A program made the position numbers and the translations under genes. This document shows positions 1 through 5,078 of a stretch of DNA of 5,078 nt, in pieces. The stretch covers positions 1-5,078 of the forward strand of contig JAFUUN010000031.1 of assembly GCA_017477855.1 (NCBI GenBank). Reading direction: 5' to 3'. How positions within the stretch are numbered: the first letter of the stretch is position 1; each line of letters begins with the position of its first letter. The notes beneath the pieces were generated by a model. That model worked only from the letters and a program-made list of their open reading frames with translations, searched no databases and was not told where the DNA came from. This DNA comes from Rickettsiales bacterium. GTDB taxonomy: Bacteria > Pseudomonadota > Alphaproteobacteria > Rickettsiales > Deianiraeaceae.

Positions 1-6
1 CCCGCT

Positions 7-26
7 CGGAGTAAAAACTCGCTCCG
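7..26. repeat. Small G+C-rich imperfect palindrome at the left edge
   Basis: CGGAG at 7-11 can pair with CTCCG at 22-26. A competing inner hairpin pairs GAGT at 9-12 with ACTC at 17-20 around an AAAA loop. The patch is much richer in G+C than the A+T-rich sequence that follows at 41-100, so it stands out as intergenic structure. No T-run follows on the plus strand, so it is not a clear rho-independent terminator in that direction. It could be the end of a short palindromic repeat, or the tail of a structure cut by the window edge. The reading frame of the downstream ABC gene is also open through it, but the translation there does not look like protein. Confidence 0.25.
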
Positions 27-56
27 CCCAGCGCAACATAATGTATTTTTTTCAAC

Positions 57-86
57 TTGACTATTATAACTTATCAATGATATTCT
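57..86 (+). promoter_or_regulatory. Possible sigma-70-type promoter upstream of the ABC-mnmE-idi gene run
   Basis: TTGACT at 57-62 resembles a -35 box. TATTCT at 81-86 lies 18 bases further on and is preceded by TG at 78-79 in the extended -10 position. A transcript from here would begin near 92-94. That would leave only a few leader bases before the ATG at 98, or would imply a start further in, such as the ATG at 218. A second A+T-rich box, TATAAC at 65-70, has no good -35 partner. The surrounding region is A+T-rich, so chance matches are likely. Confidence 0.25.
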
Positions 87-97
87 TTTGTTATTCA

Positions 98-1957
98 ATG
101 CCTTTAACAAAAAGAAAGATACATTACTACCGCAATCGTAATTTCTTACCAGTTGGATACAAAACAAGCTTATCAAGAGGTGTAAAAAAGTTATCTGTTA
201 GCAGGTTTTTGTGGGCAATGATAAAGGACGTAAAATGGAGAATGTTTGCGGTGTTGGTTGCATATTCAATCAGCACCACGATTGACTGGACGCTTGGACC
301 AATATTTGCCAAAAGCTATACATCAATATTGTCAAACTATACTGGTGCTCGTGCTGACATCATGGATGCGGTTTGGTTACCAATTACATTATATCTTGGT
401 TTTTGGATAGGCACAGATTTATTGCATCGAATAGCTGGCTGGTTTTATGCACGAAACGTTATTCCTGCATTTTGTGGAAGAGTAATTACATCTTCGTTCA
501 ATAGAATTATCAGCAATTCATACGAATTTCTATCACACTCATCCACAGGAGAACAAGTAAATATCATTCAACAGCTGCTATTCAGCACCGAATGCATGGT
601 AAAAAACTTGGCACAACGCATCATTCCAATAGCAGTTGCGTGCTGTTTTTTGTTGTCATCATTCCTCTTTATCCACTGGCAATTCTTCCTAATTATCATG
701 CTCTACATGGTCGGTTCGATGGTTATTTTCTTTGCTTCGTATAACAAAACCATGAAGTTGCAAGGCAAAATGATGTCTACTTTTTCATATCTTATTGGTA
801 ATATAACGGATATATTGATGAACGTTTCAAGTGTTTTGATGTTCTCACGCAGAAATTATGAAATGGAAAGAATGAAGAGGATACAAAACTACAACTTAAA
901 GCGCCGTTCATCCGCATTGACATACGCAGAACTCATCAAAACACTGAATGTCATCTATTGCTTTGTGACATGCGGATTAATATATATCTTGATGCTTTTC
1001 AGTATGTATAAGAACGGGATAATTGAGCTATCTGACATTGTATACTGCATTTCCGCAATGGGTGCAAGCTGTGGGTTAATCATGCAGTTGCAGTCAGAAA
1101 TTGCTGATTTCATTGGTGATGTTGGCCGCGCAAGAAAGAATTTAGCAATGCTGACACAAGGAACAATTGCTGATAATATTATCTCCGGTGGAAGTGAATT
1201 ACAGACCGAAAACGACAAAATTGGCATAAAAATTGAGGACCTGTCGTTTCAATATACTCGCGATTGTCCTCTGTTTGACAAACTAAACTTGGAAATCAAG
1301 CCGGGAGAAAAGCTTGGACTGGCTGGCCGTTCTGGCTCTGGAAAAACGAGTTTGATAAACCTGCTGTTGCGTAATTTGTCGCCGAACAGTGGCAGTATCA
1401 CGATTGCAGGCCAGAATATAGAGCACCTGTCCGATGAAAGCTTGAAGCAATGCATCTCAATAGTTTCGCAGGACACCACGCTGTTTAACCGCTCCGTCAT
1501 TGAAAATATTCGTTATTCCAAACCTGATGCCACGATGGATGAGATAATTGAAGCCAGTAAAAAAGCTAACGCGCATGATTTCATAACCGAGTTAGAGAAC
1601 GGATATTACACAAAGGTTGGCGAGCGCGGAGGTTTGTTGAGTGGCGGTCAGCGCCAGCGCATCCTTATTGCAAGAGCCATTTTGAAGAACTCGCCAATAT
1701 TAATATTGGACGAGGCTACTTCTGCACTGGATGCGGAGAATGAGAAAATCATTAATGACAGTTTGGAAAACCTGATGGAAGGCAAGACTGTGATTGCAAT
1801 TGCGCACAAACTCAACACGTTGCGCCAGATGAATAGAATTATCGTGCTGAAAAACGGTAAAATTGTGGAGAGTGGCAAACACGATGAACTGCTTGAAAAG
1901 GGCGGTGTCTACAAAACACTGTGGCAAATTCAAACCGAAGGCATGATTGTTGAGTGA
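98..1957 (+). CDS. ABC transporter, fused permease and ATP-binding protein (type I exporter half-transporter)
   Basis: This is an inner-membrane exporter subunit with the permease domain first and the ATPase domain second, expected to work as a dimer. From the ATG at 98 it has 619 residues. A basic N-terminus is followed by about six hydrophobic segments, near residues 48-71, 91-110, 172-192, 194-214, 282-302 and 310-330. The ATPase has an A-loop Tyr386, Walker A GRSGSGKT at 410-417, Q-loop Gln458, signature LSGGQ at 514-518, Walker B ILILDE ending at Asp538-Glu539, the SALD D-loop and switch His570. All key ATPase residues are present, so it should be active. The frame stays open upstream, with an ATG at 41 (638 residues) and no stop back to the window edge. 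I prefer 98 because the 41-97 translation looks like A+T-rich non-coding DNA and overlaps a possible promoter; no start has a clear Shine-Dalgarno site. The substrate cannot be told: lipid A precursor, peptide and drug export are all possible. Confidence 0.9.
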   Translation: MPLTKRKIHYYRNRNFLPVGYKTSLSRGVKKLSVSRFLWAMIKDVKWRMFAVLVAYSISTTIDWTLGPIFAKSYTSILSNYTGARADIMDAVWLPITLYLGFWIGTDLLHRIAGWFYARNVIPAFCGRVITSSFNRIISNSYEFLSHSSTGEQVNIIQQLLFSTECMVKNLAQRIIPIAVACCFLLSSFLFIHWQFFLIIMLYMVGSMVIFFASYNKTMKLQGKMMSTFSYLIGNITDILMNVSSVLMFSRRNYEMERMKRIQNYNLKRRSSALTYAELIKTLNVIYCFVTCGLIYILMLFSMYKNGIIELSDIVYCISAMGASCGLIMQLQSEIADFIGDVGRARKNLAMLTQGTIADNIISGGSELQTENDKIGIKIEDLSFQYTRDCPLFDKLNLEIKPGEKLGLAGRSGSGKTSLINLLLRNLSPNSGSITIAGQNIEHLSDESLKQCISIVSQDTTLFNRSVIENIRYSKPDATMDEIIEASKKANAHDFITELENGYYTKVGERGGLLSGGQRQRILIARAILKNSPILILDEATSALDAENEKIINDSLENLMEGKTVIAIAHKLNTLRQMNRIIVLKNGKIVESGKHDELLEKGGVYKTLWQIQTEGMIVE

Positions 1958-1958
1958 T

Positions 1959-3275
1959 ATGGAGGACACAATCTTCGCGCCAATTTGTCCGCTCGGAGGC
2001 AGCGTTGTTGCGATAAGATTTTCTGGTAAGAACGCGTTTGATATTCTTAACTTGTTTGGTGTAAAATACCGCACAGAGGGCATAAACAGAGAGCTCGTGG
2101 CCGCAAAATTGACATACAAAAATGAGGTTACAGACGAAGCGGTTGTAAAAATTTTTCATGAGCCAAATAGTTTTACTGGTGAAAATGTGGTTGAGTTTGA
2201 CCTCCACGCAAGTAGGTTGATACTTGACAAAGTGCTGAAAATAGCTGCCGAACTGCCAAATTTTAGGTTTGCAAAAAATGGCGAGTTTTCGCGGCGAGCG
2301 TTCTTGCATGGCAAGATGGATATTCTGAAAAGCGAGGGCATAAACGCGATTATCCGCGCAGAGACAAAACAGCAGCAACAGCTTGCAAATGCACTATTTT
2401 CGGGAAAGTTGAGCGAGGAATACGCCAAAATCCGCGAGCGGCTCATTCACGCGCAGGCGCTTGTGGAGACAAACATTGACTTTTCCGAGGAGGAGGTTCC
2501 GCAGAACGTAATTGATGATGTTGCGCGCATGGCCGAGGAATTGAAGGCAAAGATAACCGCTTGTTTAGCTGACAGAACCGCCATTGACAAAATCAATAAC
2601 GGCGTGAAAGTGGCGATAATCGGCGCACCAAATGTTGGCAAGTCATCGCTGATTAACTGGCTTGCGAGGCGTGAAATAGCCATTGTCTCACCAATTGCTG
2701 GCACGACCAGAGATGTGCTGTCGGTTGATGTGGACGTGGAGGGCTACAAAGTGAGTTTTTTTGATACAGCAGGCATGCGCGAGACCAACGATTTAGTGGA
2801 ACAAGAGGGCGTTAGACGAGCTAAAAACATTGCCGAGTGCGCGGACTTGCAGATTGTTATTTTTGATGCAGAAAATTTCCAACAGGCAGAGTTTGAGACA
2901 CTAAAAAGGCAGTATCCAGCGGCGCTGTTTGTGTTGAATAAGATTGATTTGCGAAGACAAAAAAGTACAGCTTTTGATGTCAATGTTTCTATTTTGAAGG
3001 AGGAAAATTTGGATATTTTGATGTTAAAAATCAAGGAGCGAGTGCTGAAAAAAGTTGACCTCACGCACGCACCGATGCTTACAAATGAGCGGCATGAGGC
3101 GCTGTTGCGTCAGTGTTTGCAGGCGTTGCAGCGGATTGACTTTGCGGCGCTGCCGATAGAGCTCATCAGCGAGGAGCTGCGTGCGGCCACCGATGCGGTC
3201 GGGCAGATTACGGGGCAGGTCTATACGGATGACATTTTGGATAACATTTTTAGTAAATTTTGCATTGGAAAATGA
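1959..3275 (+). CDS. mnmE: tRNA uridine-5-carboxymethylaminomethyl(34) synthesis GTPase MnmE (TrmE)
   Basis: MnmE works with MnmG to install the carboxymethylaminomethyl group on wobble uridine 34 of tRNAs that read split codon boxes, using GTP and a folate one-carbon donor. From the ATG at 1959 it has 438 residues, slightly below the usual 450 or so. The N-terminal folate-binding domain (about 1-115) contains IRFSG, NSFTGENVVEF and RRAFLHGKMD. A helical domain is interrupted by the G domain, with G1 GAPNVGKSS at 222-230 (including the Asn expected for potassium-dependent GTPases), G2 GTTRD at 248-252, G3 DTAG at 269-272 and G4 NKID at 327-330. The tail is the diagnostic FCIGK with catalytic Cys435. 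The N-terminal domain is divergent: the usual glycine-rich GRGG before the IRxSG strand is reduced to GGS, and the usual HGG or HGS reads HAS. The start is one base past the ABC stop with only a weak GAG upstream, so translation is probably coupled. An in-frame TTG at 1947 is less likely. Confidence 0.95.
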   Translation: MEDTIFAPICPLGGSVVAIRFSGKNAFDILNLFGVKYRTEGINRELVAAKLTYKNEVTDEAVVKIFHEPNSFTGENVVEFDLHASRLILDKVLKIAAELPNFRFAKNGEFSRRAFLHGKMDILKSEGINAIIRAETKQQQQLANALFSGKLSEEYAKIRERLIHAQALVETNIDFSEEEVPQNVIDDVARMAEELKAKITACLADRTAIDKINNGVKVAIIGAPNVGKSSLINWLARREIAIVSPIAGTTRDVLSVDVDVEGYKVSFFDTAGMRETNDLVEQEGVRRAKNIAECADLQIVIFDAENFQQAEFETLKRQYPAALFVLNKIDLRRQKSTAFDVNVSILKEENLDILMLKIKERVLKKVDLTHAPMLTNERHEALLRQCLQALQRIDFAALPIELISEELRAATDAVGQITGQVYTDDILDNIFSKFCIGK

Positions 3276-3811
3276 GTGAGATTTTGCTGGCCGATGGCAC
3301 ACTTTTTGACAAGTTGGAGGCGCATAAACAGGGGCTTCAACACTATGCTTTTTCTGTGTTTTTGTTTGCAAAGGACAACTTACTTTTGCAAAAAAGGAGT
3401 ATAAAGAAATACCACTCGGGCGGCCTCTGGACGAACACGTGTTGTAGTCATTTTTGTGGCTTTGATGATCTAAATAACAAGGAGAAAACCGCTGCGCGGC
3501 GGCTCTACGAGGAGCTTGGCGTGAACTACAAGCGCGATTTGCACTTGGTTGATGTTTGCGAATATCAAGCAGATGTTGGCAATGGACTAACCGAAAACGA
3601 GATTGACTACATTTTTGTTGGCAAAATCGCTGTGGATATTGACATCAAACCGAACCCAGAGGAGGTTGAGAGTGTCATTTTTGAGGACTTCCGCGCGCTT
3701 ATAGAAAACGTGAAAAAGTCGCCACAAATATACACAAAATGGTTGCAGATTATCCTTGCAAATAGCGAGTTCATCCAGAAAATAGATGACAAACTTAAAA
3801 CTATTTCTTGA
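3272..3811 (+). CDS. idi: Isopentenyl-diphosphate delta-isomerase, type I (Nudix fold)
   Basis: This cytosolic enzyme interconverts isopentenyl diphosphate and dimethylallyl diphosphate, balancing the two building blocks of isoprenoids. From the ATG at 3272 it has 179 residues, close to the 182 of the E. coli enzyme. Compared with E. coli Idi from memory, metal-site residues His18, His24, His60, Glu108 and Glu110 are in place. The catalytic Cys is Cys58 within TNTCCSH and the acid/base Glu is Glu110 within TENEID. The Nudix-like helix is AARRLYEELGV at 74-84. Oddities are a cysteine doublet at 57-58 and a further Cys62 beside the active site. The start codon overlaps the mnmE stop as ATGA, implying translational coupling; an in-frame TTG at 3260 would add four residues and is less likely. 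Its last 11 bases overlap the convergent malic enzyme gene. It is distinct from the flavin-dependent type II isomerase. Confidence 0.93.
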   Translation: MSEILLADGTLFDKLEAHKQGLQHYAFSVFLFAKDNLLLQKRSIKKYHSGGLWTNTCCSHFCGFDDLNNKEKTAARRLYEELGVNYKRDLHLVDVCEYQADVGNGLTENEIDYIFVGKIAVDIDIKPNPEEVESVIFEDFRALIENVKKSPQIYTKWLQIILANSEFIQKIDDKLKTIS

Positions 3812-5078
3812 CCGTTTTCAAGTATTCCTTGTATTCGTTCATATCCCACTTTTTGCGCGCGACACCCTCTTGCATAGCAGCCTCAACAATCGCAGGACAG
3901 ACAAAATGCATGTTGCGCTCATCAAATGGCACAGGTAAGATATACTCACGACCAAACTCAAATGTGGTGGTGCTGTATGTCTCCCTGATTTTCTGTGAAA
4001 CATTGCCGTCTTTGACAATGCTTGCGAGCGCTTTTACGGCAGCAATCAGCATATTATCTGTGATTTTTGAAGCTCTGCAATCAAGCGCGGCACGGAACAA
4101 ATATGGGAAACACAACACATTGTTGACTTGATTTGGATAGTCGCTGCGCCCTGTACCAATGATGACGTCCTCGCGCGCGGCCTTGGCATCCTCTGGCGTG
4201 ATTTCTGGGTTTGGATTGGCCATTGCGAAAATGATTGGATTTGCGGCCATTGTTTGCACCATTTCCTTTGACAAAACGTTCGCGGTTGACATCCCCAAGA
4301 AGATGTCGGCGCCGTTCACGGCCTCTGCCAAAGTGCGCGCGCTCGTGTCGTTTGCAAATTCCTCCTTATATTTATTCATGCGCTCTGTGCGGCCTTTGTA
4401 GATAACACCTTTTGTGTCGCAGATTGTGATTTGCTCCTTCTTGACACCGAACAGCAACAACATTTTAGCACATGCCAAAGCCGCCGCGCCCGCGCCATTT
4501 ATGACAATTTTAACGTTTTTATCATCAAGTTTTTTGCCAGCAATCTCGCACGCGTTCAGCAACCCAGCGGTCATGACAACGGCTGTGCCATGCTGGTCAT
4601 CGTGAAAAACTGGAATATCAAGCAAATCCTGCAATTTTTTCTCAATTTCAAAGCATTCTGGTGCTTTGATATCCTCTAAATTGATACCCCCCCATGTTCT
4701 TCCGATGTTTTTTACCACGGTCACAAACTCGTCAACATCCTTGGTTTCAACCTCAACATCAATTCCATCAACACCTGAAAATGCCTTCATAAGGGCAGCC
4801 TTGCCTTCCATTACTGGCTTTCCTGCCATCGCACCAATGTCTCCAAGCCCTAAAACAGCTGTTCCGTTTGAAATGATTGCCACCGTGTTAGCTTTTGAAG
4901 TGTATTCATAGGCCAAAAAGTTGTCCTGCTGTATCTCCAAACATGGATACGCGACACCAGGGGAATACGCAGTTGACAAGTCGTGAGCGTTCTGAATTGA
5001 CTTTGTCAGTGCAATCTCAATCTTTCCATGCTTGCCTTGTGAGTGAAACTGTAAAACCTCCTCCTTTGAAACTTTTGC
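3801..5078 (-). CDS. Malic enzyme, single-domain bacterial type (N-terminus beyond window edge)
   Basis: It catalyses oxidative decarboxylation of malate to pyruvate and CO2 with NAD(P)+, linking the TCA cycle to pyruvate. 425 residues are visible. The frame is open to the right edge, and the first residues (KVSKEEVLQFHSQGKHGKIE) match the family's normal N-terminus, so only a few residues are missing. The TTG at 4979 is internal. Numbered from the edge: catalytic Tyr38 in AYSPGVA, a catalytic-type Lys93 in VMEGK, metal ligands Glu135-Asp136 (NLEDIKAP) and Asp160-Asp161 (FHDDQHGTA), Rossmann loop GAGAAA at 195-200, Asp221 after the second strand (ICDTKG), the substrate motifs ANPNPE and YPNQVNN. 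Asp221 suggests NAD preference, but this is inference. The protein ends after the malic domain, with no phosphotransacetylase-like extension, so it resembles Bacillus YtsJ more than E. coli MaeB. A run of seven Gs encodes WGG of WGGINLED. It is convergent with idi; its promoter lies outside the window. Confidence 0.93.
   Translation of the reverse strand, partial: AKVSKEEVLQFHSQGKHGKIEIALTKSIQNAHDLSTAYSPGVAYPCLEIQQDNFLAYEYTSKANTVAIISNGTAVLGLGDIGAMAGKPVMEGKAALMKAFSGVDGIDVEVETKDVDEFVTVVKNIGRTWGGINLEDIKAPECFEIEKKLQDLLDIPVFHDDQHGTAVVMTAGLLNACEIAGKKLDDKNVKIVINGAGAAALACAKMLLLFGVKKEQITICDTKGVIYKGRTERMNKYKEEFANDTSARTLAEAVNGADIFLGMSTANVLSKEMVQTMAANPIIFAMANPNPEITPEDAKAAREDVIIGTGRSDYPNQVNNVLCFPYLFRAALDCRASKITDNMLIAAVKALASIVKDGNVSQKIRETYSTTTFEFGREYILPVPFDERNMHFVCPAIVEAAMQEGVARKKWDMNEYKEYLKTVKK

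Noticed and set aside
1..34. The G+C-rich left edge as a tRNA 3' end
   Set aside because: There is no T-arm consensus (GGTTCGA-like) and no acceptor stem or CCA context, so a tRNA is not supported.
98..1220. Lower G+C in the ABC permease half than in the ATPase half and mnmE, as a sign of recent transfer or domain fusion
   Set aside because: Hydrophobic membrane segments use T-rich codons, which explains much of the difference. The frame is continuous and the domain order is normal.
1839..2378. A 179-codon open frame on the minus strand, and a 139-codon one at 1700-2119
   Set aside because: Both lie antisense to the ABC gene and mnmE, whose motifs are unambiguous there. Their translations show no recognisable domain and look like shadows of the real frames.
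2997..3011. Strong Shine-Dalgarno-like AAGGAGG at 2997-3003, five bases before an in-frame TTG inside mnmE
   Set aside because: The bases are the ordinary codons for Lys-Glu-Glu, and the fragment would lack the G1-G4 motifs. An internal start is possible but unsupported.
3812..4979. Several plus-strand open frames of 60-107 codons opposite the malic enzyme
   Set aside because: They are complementary-strand shadows of a well-conserved enzyme and show no domain, ribosome binding site or plausible operon context.
5057..5067. AAAGGAGGAGG on the minus strand as a ribosome binding site for the malic enzyme
   Set aside because: It encodes Lys-Glu-Glu in the conserved N-terminus and has no start codon at suitable spacing, so the true start lies beyond the window.

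Overview
The window carries four genes and almost no non-coding DNA. Three genes read rightward: a half-transporter type ABC exporter, mnmE (tRNA modification GTPase) and a type I isopentenyl-diphosphate isomerase (idi). The fourth, a single-domain malic enzyme, reads leftward and runs off the right edge.

Organism: most likely a bacterium of moderately low G+C with a compact genome. Several MnmE stretches look alphaproteobacterial, namely the VSPIAGTTRDV block, the MRET...VEQEGVRRA switch region, the Glu...IDF linker and the ITG...IFSKFCIGK tail. An A+T-rich, gut-dwelling or host-associated alphaproteobacterium fits best. This rests on remembered family patterns, not on a search, so it is tentative.

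Layout: positions 1-97 hold a small G+C-rich palindromic patch, then an A+T-rich stretch with a possible sigma-70-type promoter. The ABC transporter follows (start probably at 98, stop at 1957). mnmE begins one base after that stop (1959-3275), and idi starts inside the mnmE stop codon (ATGA overlap, 3272-3811). This spacing points to one transcript with translational coupling. The malic enzyme (stop at 3801 on the minus strand) overlaps the end of idi tail-to-tail by 11 bases, which leaves no room for an ordinary intergenic terminator.

Functions: the products do not form an obvious single pathway. MnmE modifies the wobble uridine of certain tRNAs together with MnmG, which is not encoded here. 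Idi balances IPP and DMAPP for isoprenoids, and DMAPP also feeds tRNA A37 prenylation by MiaA. The malic enzyme makes pyruvate from malate. The ABC protein probably exports a lipid, peptide or drug-like substrate. I see no mobile element, CRISPR array, RNA gene or defence system. The window looks like housekeeping DNA with somewhat unusual gene order, and I do not find a convincing undescribed system in it.
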